This document shows positions 26,001 to 35,300 of a stretch of DNA of 64,000 nucleotides, piece by piece. Position numbers and translations under genes: made by a program. The DNA lies in the NCBI RefSeq assembly GCF_011761355.1, contig NZ_JAASRW010000002.1, positions 434,001 to 498,000 on the forward strand, given 5' to 3'. The DNA comes from Paenibacillus lupini (lineage in GTDB: Bacteria > Bacillota > Bacilli > Paenibacillales > Paenibacillaceae). Numbering within the stretch: position 1 is the stretch's first letter; every line of letters begins with the position of its first letter. The notes below the pieces were generated by a model. The model had not been told where the DNA came from. It saw only the letters and a program-made list of their open reading frames with translations, and made no database searches.

Positions 26001-26195
26001 CAAACACCGGGCTGGCACGATCTCGTGATATATCGTTCCGACGCTTCTATCGTATTTAGTCGTATCGTCATAGAGACGGAACAAGGAGCCGTGGGCGATT
26101 CGCTGCTCGGACCTATAGAGAGTCCCAACAATATAGCCGGAGACGACGAGCCAAGAAACAGGGTGGCGGGATTAACAAGAGCAATATGTGAATAG
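23043..26195 (+). CDS. GH115 alpha-glucuronidase
   Basis: A 1050-aa family 115 enzyme that removes alpha-1,2-linked glucuronic or 4-O-methylglucuronic acid from xylan or arabinogalactan side chains. Recognisable elements: GIYTLSEWLGVSPWYWYSDV, KYRGIFINDEERTIDWAKEK, HVFELLLRLKCNVLWPAMHE, YGVIMSASHCEMLLRNNVDE, LMWAEDNYGYLR, and YYHSSYWGSPKSYLW. C-terminal beta domains (from about residue 770) include FIEANGYIALEAEHYS. Length is normal for the family. There is no signal peptide, so it should act inside the cell. ATG 23043 was chosen with AAAGGAG ten bases upstream; TTG 23040 is also in frame. Confidence 0.93.
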   Translation: MDKYLPVPVVLYDGKETAPILLDEGYFGNPYSSRSYRQIVRAVGDLRQDIAIVTGAIKAGTVQQQMVDDPHSQAVRLATADQSKVPTLIHTVEGGKRIETAVIIGSISDSPIIRQLMADGKLEEARQIEGKWEAYLIAAVDHPFEGIERALVIAGSDARGTIFGIYTLSEWLGVSPWYWYSDVPVLVQEHIVLNVLVGEPIVEEGPDVKYRGIFINDEERTIDWAKEKFVTENGTPNVNFYRHVFELLLRLKCNVLWPAMHEGTTAFNKVTDENGFPVNAKEAAEYGVIMSASHCEMLLRNNVDEWEPWYEAHRNDYDWSGDNYKEAFDYTLNKEAILAYWKERLSANREFESILALGIRGVHDGKYAYKNLSETFGTEIAIMADVIQEQRKLIEEVYGRADAAPQVFIPYKEMGNLYNEGLKAFLPDDIMLMWAEDNYGYLRQVPNSEERSRFAGSGIYYHSSYWGSPKSYLWLNSIQLSLMVEQFRRAYDTGAGTYWILNVGDIKPGEIVLECFTKLSWDVTGQDDKKLESEFLKSYAMRNYHLSEADATTVAKVMDQYFRLCGTKRPEFFGTENPSSVHTTGFREELAFPFSVTGDGDEGQLLVEQCNWMLETLTTIYDKLDEQHQAALYQQLLHHVTSYLGVAEEYVYYWKNRLAAAQGRYTSAKIYAELSRKGRTRIQAAQDKFWELSDGKWRKAIGYSHPITYYGGVNEGIVLLGDDRYSNVSSPAWGAGAAAEGQKTAGVGTLRFHSRLKDVHYFDVFSRGKDKAEWVAEAERWIVLSASAGSTTAEERVKVTIDWSNLSISASGLIQVFNANNGKKAGEPIATFVVTATVSEVTFDGPSFIEANGYIALEAEHYSENRKGKDGSEWRPIKSNGSRGDTMKAFPDTAERVDNEFAKTAQLRYRIYFSSTGMFKGTFYRIPTLNEGFDDYGIPRSCRTAIGLDEVLPSRAQLDGQSSWGGRRWEENIMRMVESLEFSLTVQTPGWHDLVIYRSDASIVFSRIVIETEQGAVGDSLLGPIESPNNIAGDDEPRNRVAGLTRAICE

Positions 26196-26237
26196 CATAG
26201 GTATATAAGGCAAAATAGTAATTTTAACTTGTAGTAC

Positions 26238-26275
26238 AATAGCCCAAGCTAATTCTGCGTGGGCTATTGTTTGTT
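26238..26275 (+). terminator. terminator of the GH115 gene
   Basis: AATAGCCCAAGC pairs with GCGTGGGCTATT (one mismatch) and is followed by GTTTGTT. Confidence 0.7.
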
Positions 26276-26441
26276 ATATTATGGGTACATTAATAGTTGT
26301 TTTTCATTAACGAATATTGTTTTCCTGCTACATAAGGAACTTTGTCTTTTTTATTCGTTATATTGGATCCAAGTTGAATGCCAGTTGCTTCAACAGGTAC
26401 TAAGGGCCAATACGTGTAACAATCCATCTCGATATAATCTG

Positions 26442-26486
26442 AACGGCCTACTCCTTCCATTCCGAAAGAGTAGGCCGTTTTCTCTT
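26442..26486 (+). terminator. second, strong hairpin terminator
   Basis: Perfect 12-base stem AACGGCCTACTC / GAGTAGGCCGTT followed by TTCTCTTT. There is no gene between it and the preceding terminator, so it is either a backup or a remnant of a lost gene. Confidence 0.75.
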
Positions 26487-26567
26487 TGAAATTTTTGATG
26501 TCTGATTGGTTTCCCATACGCTCGCTATCCGTGCTGAATGACAGACTGCGGATACCATTCTAATTAG

Positions 26568-26616
26568 TCGACATAGTGATAGGAAAGTCGGCTAATTCAC
26601 ATTGTAAGCGCTATCA
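26568..26616 (+). promoter_or_regulatory. promoter with perfect cre box for the GH43 gene
   Basis: TCGACA, 17 bases, GCTAAT forms a modest promoter. TGTAAGCGCTATCA at 26603-26616 fits the CcpA catabolite-responsive element consensus at every position and lies at about the start of transcription, so glucose repression is expected. Confidence 0.72.
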
Positions 26617-26739
26617 CTTAAAAATAGAATTAAAGTAGTCTGGGACAGGAAGGAGGCGGCTATAGCAGTCGAATTGTAAGTCTGATTATTGTATTACGAG
26701 GAACTCGAATCAAAAATCAAATTGAAAAGGGTGAATGTA

Positions 26740-28275
26740 ATGACAGTGATTAATTTACGCAATATTAAGCTAATTCTCATGATGTTGATCATGCTGTTGG
26801 TATCGATTCAGGTAGGATATCTTTCTCCTAAACCCGCATATGCTGCCAGTAGTTTAATTCAAAACGACGTTTTCTGGAAAGACACTTCTAATAATAATAT
26901 TTACTCACAAGGCGGAGGTATTCTTAAGATAGGAAGCACTTATTATTGGTACGGCGTAAAATATAATGGGGCTGTCACCTATGCGAATAGCCCAACCGCG
27001 AAAAATTCGGATACTAGTTTTAATGCAATAACAATTTACTCGTCTACTGACTTAGCGACATGGACGTTCAGAGGGAATGCGGTTGTAGCAGGTGCTGCAG
27101 GTACAACGTTCGAACCTGCATCTTGGGTTGGACGACTTGGCGCCGTATATAATGCCAATACAGGTAAGTATGTGATCATTGGTCAATATGGTGGTCCTGC
27201 TGGAGAAGGAGTCATTTTCTTAACGAGTAGTTCTCCAAGCGGTCCATTTACATTCGATCATGTTGAAAGTAATATTCCGAATGTTGTAACAGCGACTACA
27301 GGAGATCAGTCCGTTTTTGTGGATGATAATGGGCAAGCATACCTGATTTTTAGCAATTCAAACGGCAGAACCCATCTGTATGTCGCGCCTATCAGAGCAT
27401 CGGATTCGCTACATATCGAGGCTGCTACTGAAGTGTATACAAGTGCCAACGGCGGTAGAGAAGGCAATGTCATGTTCAAACACAATGGTTACTACTACAT
27501 GGTTTCATCAGATCTACATGGATGGAATTCATCTCACACCTACTTTATTAAATCCACTAACATTTTGGGGACATATTCTGCGGAATCAGTTATGTCGGGT
27601 ACAGATGCTGATTTCTCTCACGTAACGCAAACAGGATTAGCAGTTACTGTCACGGGCACGTCTGGATCCTTCGTCGTGTTCGGCGGCGATAGGTGGAGTG
27701 ATTTTGCAGGAAACGGGATAGGTTACAATCAATGGGTTCCTATTTCATTCAATGGGAGTACGCCTTACTTTAACTCCTTAAGTCAATGGAATATCGACGT
27801 GGCAAACGGTACTTGGAGCGTAGGATCGGGGAATAACTACGTGTTAAATCCGGGATATGAAGCTGACCGGGTTTCACAGAACTTATTAGCTGGCTGGACA
27901 AATTGGGATAACCTTTCTTCTGCTGAAGCAAACTCAAATGTAACAGGAGGACAGTCCGGAAGATGGGCAATGACACAATCTTATGCATCAGCTTATAATG
28001 CTAGCATGTACCAGAACATTACCGTTCCGAATGGAACCTATACGCTCAAAGCATGGGTGAAGAGCAGCGGTGGCCAAACAACGGCTCAAATTTTTGCTAA
28101 AAATTTTGGTGGAACCGAGAAAGACTATGCCATTAATAGCAGTATAAGTAGTTGGACACAAGTCACAATTTCTAATATTCAAGTAACAAATGGTTCCATT
28201 CAAATTGGTGTCTTCTCAGTTGCCAATGCTGGTAATTGGATAAGAGTAGATAATTTTTCATTAGTTAAAAATTAA
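26740..28275 (+). CDS. secreted GH43 exo-beta-1,3-galactanase-like enzyme with C-terminal carbohydrate-binding domain
   Basis: A 511-aa exported hydrolase. ATG 26740 is preceded by AAAAGGGTG; a longer frame starts at 26689. The signal peptide covers about residues 1-38 (LILMMLIMLLVSIQVGYL, ending AYAA). The five-bladed domain (about 40-360) follows the pattern I recall for exo-beta-1,3-galactanases of GH43 subfamily 24: GGGILKIGSTYYWYG, DQSVFVDDNGQAYLIFSNSN, REGNVMFKHNGYYYMVSSDL and FGGDRWSDFAGNG. The Glu in REGNVMFKHNG aligns with the catalytic acid of that group. Residues about 370-511 (NYVLNPGYEADR to VDNFSLVKN) form a CBM4/9-like jelly roll. The subfamily, and so the galactan substrate, is inferred from motifs; arabinan or xylan activity cannot be excluded. 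Confidence 0.82.
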   Translation: MTVINLRNIKLILMMLIMLLVSIQVGYLSPKPAYAASSLIQNDVFWKDTSNNNIYSQGGGILKIGSTYYWYGVKYNGAVTYANSPTAKNSDTSFNAITIYSSTDLATWTFRGNAVVAGAAGTTFEPASWVGRLGAVYNANTGKYVIIGQYGGPAGEGVIFLTSSSPSGPFTFDHVESNIPNVVTATTGDQSVFVDDNGQAYLIFSNSNGRTHLYVAPIRASDSLHIEAATEVYTSANGGREGNVMFKHNGYYYMVSSDLHGWNSSHTYFIKSTNILGTYSAESVMSGTDADFSHVTQTGLAVTVTGTSGSFVVFGGDRWSDFAGNGIGYNQWVPISFNGSTPYFNSLSQWNIDVANGTWSVGSGNNYVLNPGYEADRVSQNLLAGWTNWDNLSSAEANSNVTGGQSGRWAMTQSYASAYNASMYQNITVPNGTYTLKAWVKSSGGQTTAQIFAKNFGGTEKDYAINSSISSWTQVTISNIQVTNGSIQIGVFSVANAGNWIRVDNFSLVKN

Positions 28276-28315
28276 CAAATTATGTCCTCTGTAAACATTG
28301 TGAAAATATAAGTGA

Positions 28316-28492
28316 ATCAAGCGGCCGATATGTGATGAAACTTTGCATGCATCTCGGGTTCGTAAGAAAACAAAAGACGAATCAATCGCTATTATTCAAA
28401 TAGAGCCTCAAGCCATGGATTCCTACGGAATGCAAGAAATCATGGAGATGCTCAATAAGTTAAATGATCGTGACCTAAAAAAGCGAAAGTAA
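28316..28492 (+). pseudogene. possible 3' fragment of an unidentified gene
   Basis: A 58-codon open stretch ends in a lysine-rich, helical-looking C-terminus (QEIMEMLNKLNDRDLKKRK) and has no start codon with a ribosome site. It looks like the tail of a regulator or DNA-binding protein whose front is gone. No family was recognised. Confidence 0.3.
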
Positions 28493-28565
28493 TCCTTTAC
28501 GATATCTTCTTTTTTGAGAATTAAAAACGAATTACTATGAAAACTATCTCTATTAGGCAATGAGG

Positions 28566-28613
28566 AAAACACAAAGGCTGCCCTGGAACTGAGGGACGGC
28601 CTTTGTGTTTTTA
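28566..28613 (+). terminator. hairpin terminator
   Basis: AAAACACAAAGG / CCTTTGTGTTTT perfect stem with further pairing inside, then T. It separates the GH43 block from the next importer. Confidence 0.8.
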
Positions 28614-28665
28614 GAAAGATGAAATGGTCATATGGACTTATGTTTAATAAAAAATGTCAACAGAG

Positions 28666-28699
28666 TGTAAGCGATGTCAAGCTTTTGATATCGCTTTCA
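28666..28699. promoter_or_regulatory. pair of inverted cre/LacI-like boxes before the importer operon
   Basis: TGTAAGCGATGTCA (28666) and, on the other strand, TGAAAGCGATATCA (28686-28699). Both share the core AAGCGAT.TCA and deviate from the cre consensus at one or two positions. Because they share an identical GCGAT core, they may instead be the site of a dedicated regulator. Confidence 0.5.
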
Positions 28700-28761
28700 A
28701 AGCTTAAGGGCATTAATATTAATTTATGCAGAAACATTAACAAATGGGGGGCTTAGATAAG

Positions 28762-30435
28762 ATGAAGAAGGCGTTTTCAATTATTTGTTTATTAGCGTTA
28801 GGTACAAGCTTGCTGGCTGGATGTGGTAATAACAACACAGAAGCTAACAAAAGTTCCACAGAGGCAAGTCAGAATACCTCGAATAAGGCAGAGACGGTCG
28901 ACCCGAATGCAAAGTATGATCCGCAGTTGAACATTTCAATTGATTTTCAAGTTGCTGACGCCATGGCTAAAGACTTCAAAGAAGCAGATTGGCCTAATAA
29001 CTTATGGAATCAGACGTATCGGGACAAGTATGGTATTAATCTTAATGCTTCTTGGTTCTGTAAAGGGAATGACTTATGCAGTCAAAAGAAAAGCGTTGCG
29101 ATTGCGTCCGCTAATATTCCAGATATAATGACCGTTAGCATAGATCAATTGGCTGTTCTTTCGAAGACCAATATGATCCGCACTGATCTTAAAGAGGTAT
29201 ACGACTCATATGCATCCGATTTAACGAAAAGCGTAGTAGGTGAAGCGGGAGCAGCGCCATGGGACTCAGCGACATTTGACGGTAAAGTGCTGGCTATCCC
29301 TCAAGTAGACTCGTCAATCGATACAGCCTCGTTCCTGTGGATTCGACAAGATTGGCTGGATAAGCTTGGACTGAAAGTTCCAACGAATATGGAAGATCTG
29401 TATACCGTTATGAAAGCCTTTAAAGAACAGGATCCAGATGGAAACGGTAAAGCTGACACTTATGGGTTAATGCTGAACAAAGACTTCTTAAACCCAGGTC
29501 TTGCAGAGGCACTTGGTATCTTTAATGGATTCCATGCTTCCCCTGATATTTGGGTAAGAGATAGTTCCGGTAAACTCGCCTTTGGCAGCGTGCAGCCGGA
29601 AATGAAAGATGCTCTTACCTACTTGAACAAGATGTATAAAGATGGACTGATCGAAACCGACTTTGGAGCAAAGGATTCGGCTAAAGCATCCGAGCTTGCT
29701 GCAAGCGGCAAAGTGGGAATTGAATACGGTGCAATGTGGAACGGCATGTATCCACTTCAACAAACGAAAGACAATTTCAAGGATTCAAACTGGATGGCCT
29801 TTGCTCTTGCATCCAACGATGATCAGCCTGCTAAACCTCAAATTAAGCTAAACGTGCGTGGTTATTATGTGGTCAAAAAAGATTTCGATCATCCAGAAGC
29901 CCTTATCAAAATGCTGAATCTCTTTACAGAAGCGAATCGTGGTCCGGACAAAGAAATGTATGACAAGTTCTTTGGACCTGATGGTCCAGGCCAACATCCG
30001 ACGGCATTCCAGGAATGGGCAGCCAAGAAAAATTTAACCGCACATTTGAATGTAACAGAAGCACTCAAATCCGGTGATACTTCTAAACTGAACAGTGAAG
30101 AACAAGGCTACTACGATAACATCAAGAAATACCAAGCTGGCGATAATACACAAGCTCAGTTTGAAAAGGTATTTGGCGAAACGGGCTCGTTCCGCATTAT
30201 GAATGAATATGATCAGAATAATCTGTTCCAGCTTGACCAATTCTACGGTGCACCAACCGATACAATGAAAAGCCGTATGGACACCATCAAGAAAACGGAA
30301 ATCGAATATTTCACTAAAGTGATCATGGGTGCAGATTCGATTGATAACTTTGACAAATTTGTTTCGAACTTGAATGGCATGGGGCTTACTCAAATTACGA
30401 ATGAAGTCAATGAATGGGATGCTGCAAAGAAATAA
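28762..30435 (+). CDS. oligosaccharide-binding lipoprotein (LplA-like, CUT1 importer)
   Basis: A 557-aa receptor of the large LplA/YtcQ-type class. ATG 28762 has GGGGGG upstream. The signal peptide KKAFSIICLLALGTSLLAGC ends in a lipobox LAGC, followed by an Asn/Ser/Thr-rich tether. The mature protein has WIRQDWLDKLGLKVPTNMED and a DPDGNGKADTYGLM calcium-like loop. A stem-loop at 30450-30473 follows before the permeases, which would let the receptor be made in excess. Downstream rhamnosidases suggest rhamnose-containing oligosaccharides as ligand. Confidence 0.92.
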   Translation: MKKAFSIICLLALGTSLLAGCGNNNTEANKSSTEASQNTSNKAETVDPNAKYDPQLNISIDFQVADAMAKDFKEADWPNNLWNQTYRDKYGINLNASWFCKGNDLCSQKKSVAIASANIPDIMTVSIDQLAVLSKTNMIRTDLKEVYDSYASDLTKSVVGEAGAAPWDSATFDGKVLAIPQVDSSIDTASFLWIRQDWLDKLGLKVPTNMEDLYTVMKAFKEQDPDGNGKADTYGLMLNKDFLNPGLAEALGIFNGFHASPDIWVRDSSGKLAFGSVQPEMKDALTYLNKMYKDGLIETDFGAKDSAKASELAASGKVGIEYGAMWNGMYPLQQTKDNFKDSNWMAFALASNDDQPAKPQIKLNVRGYYVVKKDFDHPEALIKMLNLFTEANRGPDKEMYDKFFGPDGPGQHPTAFQEWAAKKNLTAHLNVTEALKSGDTSKLNSEEQGYYDNIKKYQAGDNTQAQFEKVFGETGSFRIMNEYDQNNLFQLDQFYGAPTDTMKSRMDTIKKTEIEYFTKVIMGADSIDNFDKFVSNLNGMGLTQITNEVNEWDAAKK

Positions 30436-30449
30436 GAGATTCATGTAGC

Positions 30450-30480
30450 GGGAGGGAGCTATCGCTCCTTCCCCTTCTTT
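30450..30480 (+). terminator. intercistronic stem-loop after the receptor gene
   Basis: GGGAGGGAGC / GCTCCTTCCC (one G-U pair) followed by CTTCTTT; probably a partial terminator or mRNA-stabilising hairpin, since the permease genes follow without a promoter. Confidence 0.65.
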
Positions 30481-30505
30481 CTCAACACAGACAGGAGAGG
30501 ATTGT

Positions 30506-31417
30506 ATGGAAGCGTTAAAAAGAAAAAAACGCGGGGTATCACAAACCGCTTTTCATATCATGCTATTGCCTGCCGTCATTATCGTGATCATCTATAGTTA
30601 TGGACCAATTGCGGGACTTGCTATTGCCTTTCAAGATTTTCTTCCTGCTAACGGATGGTTTGGATCGAAATGGATTGGTTTTGGGAACTTTGAATATTTG
30701 TGGCATATGCCAGGTGTCCTGCAAGTTCTTAAGAACACGTTTTTGATAGCAATTATGAAGTTGGTCGTCGGGATGGTTTTTCCGATTTTAATGGCATTGC
30801 TGCTAAATGAAGTAAAGTCGATGGTATTCAAAAGATCCGTGCAAACGATCGTGTACCTTCCTTATTTTCTTTCCTGGGTTATTTTATCCGGCATTTTGAT
30901 CGATATTTTATCGCCATCCGGAGGAATAATTAACGTATTTCTCGGCACTCTGCACATAAAACCAATTTATTTCCTTGGGGATGAGCACTGGTTTCGCTTT
31001 ATCTTAATTGCATCGCATATTTGGAAAGAAGTTGGTTTTGATACGATTGTTTATCTGGCAGCTATTTTAAGTATTGATAAATCGCTTTATGAAGCGGCGG
31101 CGCTTGACGGGGCAGGTCATTTGAAAAAAGTATGGCATGTGACTCTTCCAGGCATGCGCCCGATTATCGTATTGCTGAGCGTGCTTGCTCTTGGCAATAT
31201 CCTTAACGCAGGGTTTGATCAGATTTTCAATTTGTATAGTCCACAGGTTTATAGCAGTTCGGATATTCTGGATACCTTTGTGTATCGGATTGGTATGCAG
31301 CAGATGCAGTATGGTGTAGCTACGGCAGTAGGCCTCTTTAAATCGGTTGTATCCTTGATTCTTATATCAGTCTCTTACTTCATGGCTTACAAAATTGCAG
31401 ATTATCGGATTTTCTAA
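30506..31417 (+). CDS. sugar ABC permease, LplB type
   Basis: A 303-aa six-TM permease. The N-terminal basic stretch RKKRGVSQTAFHIMLLPAVI leads into IIVIIYSYGPIAGLAIAFQD, a hallmark of LplB subunits. The EAA loop reads SLYEAAALDGAGHLKKVWHV followed by TLPGMRP. The C-terminus reads FKSVVSLILISVSYFMAYKI. ATG is preceded by ACAGGAGAGG. It pairs with the next gene and the LplA-like receptor upstream. Confidence 0.93.
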   Translation: MEALKRKKRGVSQTAFHIMLLPAVIIVIIYSYGPIAGLAIAFQDFLPANGWFGSKWIGFGNFEYLWHMPGVLQVLKNTFLIAIMKLVVGMVFPILMALLLNEVKSMVFKRSVQTIVYLPYFLSWVILSGILIDILSPSGGIINVFLGTLHIKPIYFLGDEHWFRFILIASHIWKEVGFDTIVYLAAILSIDKSLYEAAALDGAGHLKKVWHVTLPGMRPIIVLLSVLALGNILNAGFDQIFNLYSPQVYSSSDILDTFVYRIGMQQMQYGVATAVGLFKSVVSLILISVSYFMAYKIADYRIF

Positions 31418-31432
31418 AGGAGGCTGGCAGCA

Positions 31433-32317
31433 GTGATTGAAAGACGATCATTCGGGCGAGTATCATTTCTCGCGCTTAACTATATCGTACTTGCCGTATT
31501 TGCATTAACGTGTTTATTTCCAATCTTGCATATGCTCGCGATGTCGTTCAGCTCCAACTCGGCTGTTACGGCCGGCTGGGTTACTATATGGCCTCGAGGG
31601 TTTAACTTAAGTTCCTATCAGTATATATTGGATAATCCTGCTTTCAAATCGGCATTCCTTGTATCGGTGGAAAGAGTGGTTCTGGGTGTGGCGATAAGTA
31701 TGCTTCTGACCATACTTGCGGCTTATCCTTTGTCCAAATCAAACAGCCGTTTTCGTTATCGTACCGCTTATTCTTGGTTCTTTGTAGTCACGATGATCTT
31801 TAACGGTGGTCTAATCCCTACATTTATGATGGTAAAACAAACAGGTCTAATGGATTCCATCTGGGCTCTAATTATTCCATCGGCCGTCAACGTATTTAAT
31901 ATCATCCTCATGTTGAACTTTTTCCGGACACTTCCACATGAGTTGGATGAGTCGGCTATGATCGATGGAGCTGGGAACTGGAGAACGCTATGGAGTATTT
32001 ATTTGCCTATTTCCAAGCCATCCATAGCAACGATCTTGCTTTTCTCTGTCATTTTGCATTGGAATTCGTGGTTTGATGGCCTCATTTATATGAATTCACC
32101 AAGCCATTATCCTCTTCAAACCTACCTCCAAACGGTTATTGTATCGAAATCACTGGATAGTATGAGTACTAGTGACTTGTCCGTGCTTAACTCGATTTCG
32201 GACCGTACAGTTATGGCTGCGCAGTTATTTGTCTCCATACTGCCGATTCTCTGTATTTACCCGTTCCTTCAGCGATATTTCGTACAGGGCTTAACACTCG
32301 GAAGTGTGAAAGGATAA
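31433..32317 (+). CDS. sugar ABC permease, LplC/YtcP type
   Basis: A 294-aa partner permease. The GTG start follows AAGGAGGCTGG. TM1 is YIVLAVFALTCLFPILHMLA, and AMSFSSNSAVTAG follows, as in LplC proteins. The EAA loop reads ELDESAMIDGAGNWRTLWSI followed by YLPISKP. The C-terminus ends YFVQGLTLGSVKG, the typical LplC end. Its stop overlaps the next start by one base (TAATG), so the rhamnosidase is translationally coupled to it. Confidence 0.93.
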   Translation: MIERRSFGRVSFLALNYIVLAVFALTCLFPILHMLAMSFSSNSAVTAGWVTIWPRGFNLSSYQYILDNPAFKSAFLVSVERVVLGVAISMLLTILAAYPLSKSNSRFRYRTAYSWFFVVTMIFNGGLIPTFMMVKQTGLMDSIWALIIPSAVNVFNIILMLNFFRTLPHELDESAMIDGAGNWRTLWSIYLPISKPSIATILLFSVILHWNSWFDGLIYMNSPSHYPLQTYLQTVIVSKSLDSMSTSDLSVLNSISDRTVMAAQLFVSILPILCIYPFLQRYFVQGLTLGSVKG

Positions 32318-35300
32318 TGGGCATGAACTATACGAGTATAAAAAAAATTTTCGAACAGCCGGAGATGGAATATCGTAGCGTTCCGTTCTGGTCATGGAAC
32401 GATGATCTGCAGCAGGAAGAGCTTGACCGTCAAGTGAAAGGCTTCAAGGAACAGGGGATGGGCGGCTTCATGATGCATGTGCGGGAAGGGTTAGAAACCC
32501 CTTATCTGCAGGCCGAGTTCATGGAGCGAATTAAGAAAACCGTTGAGACTGCGAAACAAGAAGGAGTATTTGCCTGGCTTTATGACGAAGACCGCTATTC
32601 ATCTGGTATGGGAGGCGGACAGGTTCCAAAGCTTGGTGGGGATGATGTACGAGCCAAAGCCCTTACGATCGAAGTGACAACTACGGCAACAGTGGATACA
32701 AAAGTTCTGGCGGTATATGAAGCAAGCGTTCATGATGATAGGATTCAAAGCTTTCAATTGTTGGAAAAGGATATGATTGATGGAGGAATTCAGACGAAAG
32801 ACGGAGTTGTCTATCTTGTTTTCCGTCGTGAGGTTGCCCCAGCTAATGACTGGTGTCACGGTGATACGTATACCGATAATCTGAATCCCCGTTCTACAGA
32901 ATTATTCATTCAGTCCACTTATGAAGCCTACAAGGAAGCGGTAGGTGAAGAATTCGGCAAGACCGTACCCGGTATATTTACAGACGAGCCAAGCATTCGT
33001 GGATTTGCTGAAGTTAATCTTACCGATCGAGCCTGGATGTCTTGGACGGATGCCTTCCCCGCCTATTACAAAGAAAAAAACGGATATGAGATTTGGGATG
33101 TACTGCCTTACCTATTCTTTATGGGTGATGGGGCAGAAAAAGCGAGATTCGACTATTGGAAGACGATTACCGAATTGTTCTGTGAAGCTTATACGAAACA
33201 AATTGGGGATTGGTGCAGCGTAAATGGCCTACAGTTTACCGGCCATTTCCATTCGGAAAGCAGCATGCTCGGTTCCATTCAGACAACGGGTGCGGTAATG
33301 CCACACTATCGTTATCTGGATATCCCAGGTATCGATACATTGTGTGAGCAGACGGATGAGAGTTTAACGATCAAGCAGGCAGCAAGCGTTGCGAGGCAAT
33401 ACGGGAAGAAACGGATCATCACCGAGACCTACGGCGTAACGGGATGGGAATTTACTTTTGAAGGACGAAGGTGGCTTGGTGATTGGCAGTTTGTACTTGG
33501 CGTCAATTTCTTAACGCATCATCTTGCCCTTTATTCGTTGAAAGGCTGCCGCAAAAGGGATTATCCGCCTTCTTTCAATTACAATACGAACTGGTGGGAG
33601 CATAACCATGTGCTTGAGGACTACTATGCACGACTAGGGGCTGTACTTAGTGAAGGTGAGGCTATTCGTGACGTACTCGTGCTCCACCCTGTTACTAGTG
33701 CATGGACAATGCTTGGTGTTGACGTGAAGGGTGATTACGCAAATCAAGCTGGCAGAATAAAAGAGGTTCAAGATTATGATGCCTCTTTCAGCCAATTTAT
33801 TGATTTGTTATTAGCCTCTCATTACGACTACGACTTAGGTGATGAACTGATTTTAGAGGAATGCGGCAGTGCAGAGAAAGGAAAATTGAATGTTAATTTG
33901 GCGTCATACTCCGTCGCTGTGATGCCTAACATGAAAAATTTGCTCCGCACTACGTTTGACTTGCTTCAAGCATTCTTGAGATCCGGCGGAAAAGTAATTG
34001 CGGTTGGAGAGTTACCTGCTCTTATTAATGGCCTTCCATCTGAAGATATGAGGCGGCTTGCGGATCTAGAAGGATTCATTCAAGTGGAAGATCAAGGTGA
34101 TGTTCCAGCTGTACTGGAGCGAATTCTTCCTCGTGAGGTCAGCATTAAGAACAGTAATAGACGTGAAGCGGAAGCCTTCCTCTATATGCTGAGAGATCTA
34201 GAAGATAGTCGGGTCCTGTTTGTCGTAAATAAGGATCGGAATTCTGCTTACGACGTTGAGCTCGAGCTCAGCGGCTGCGGGAATGTCGAAGAATGGGATG
34301 TTCTAAACGGTACCGTTAAGCCAGTGAAGGCTAGTTATAGAGCTGGGAAAATGAGATTCCGTGCTGCGTTTGGTCATGCAGATTCGAAGCTCTACGTCCT
34401 TCGTAAGACTGCAGAAGAAGGCATTTTCGTAGAACCGGAAATGGATCATTCGAACAGCAAACAATTTGTAGCAGCATTAGGCCCAGTTGCTCGATTTACT
34501 AGAACAGCACCAAATGTACTAACACTCGATAAATGCCGCTATCGGTTATCCGATGGTTGGTGGTCCGAGGTTATGGATGTATGGTTGGCTCAGCGTGATA
34601 TTCGAGAGAAGCTTAAGATGAGGCAGGTATATGCCAATGGCGGATTACAAAGACATTTGTGGATTCATGAAGCTCATGAATGCGATGGAACGCCCGTATC
34701 TCTTGAATTTGTCTTTGACGTTATTGACGTTCCGGATTCAGAGGTGCGAATTGGTATTGAAGAGGCTGAGCGTTTCGATTTAATCCTGAATGGAGATGTT
34801 GTACCTAGTAAGCACGAAGGCTGGTATCTCGACCGTAGTATCGGAACGATTCCCCTGCCAAGGCTTGCGCGTGGCAGCAATACACTAATCTTAAACTGCA
34901 ATTACTCGCATGATATGGAGATTGAGGATTCATTTCTCATTGGCGATTTCGCTGTCATGTCAGACCGAACCATACGCAAGGAACCGGATAAGCTGCGCTT
35001 TGGCGACTGGGGGCTTCAAGGATACCTACATTATTGTGGAAGCATGATCTATCACTTGGAGTATGATTATGTACCAGAGGATACGGAAGGTGCAATGATC
35101 CTTGAATTAGGGGATTACAAGGCGGTTACAGTGGATATCAAGGTGAATGGCAAGCATGCCGGACATATTCCTTGGTCCGCTGCGAAGCAATTGGATATTA
35201 GCGGACTACTCCTGAATGGTGTAAATCATATCGATATTGAAGTCGCAGGAAGCCCTCGCAATGTGTTGGGGCCGCTGCATCAAGCTGGTACCCATTACAA

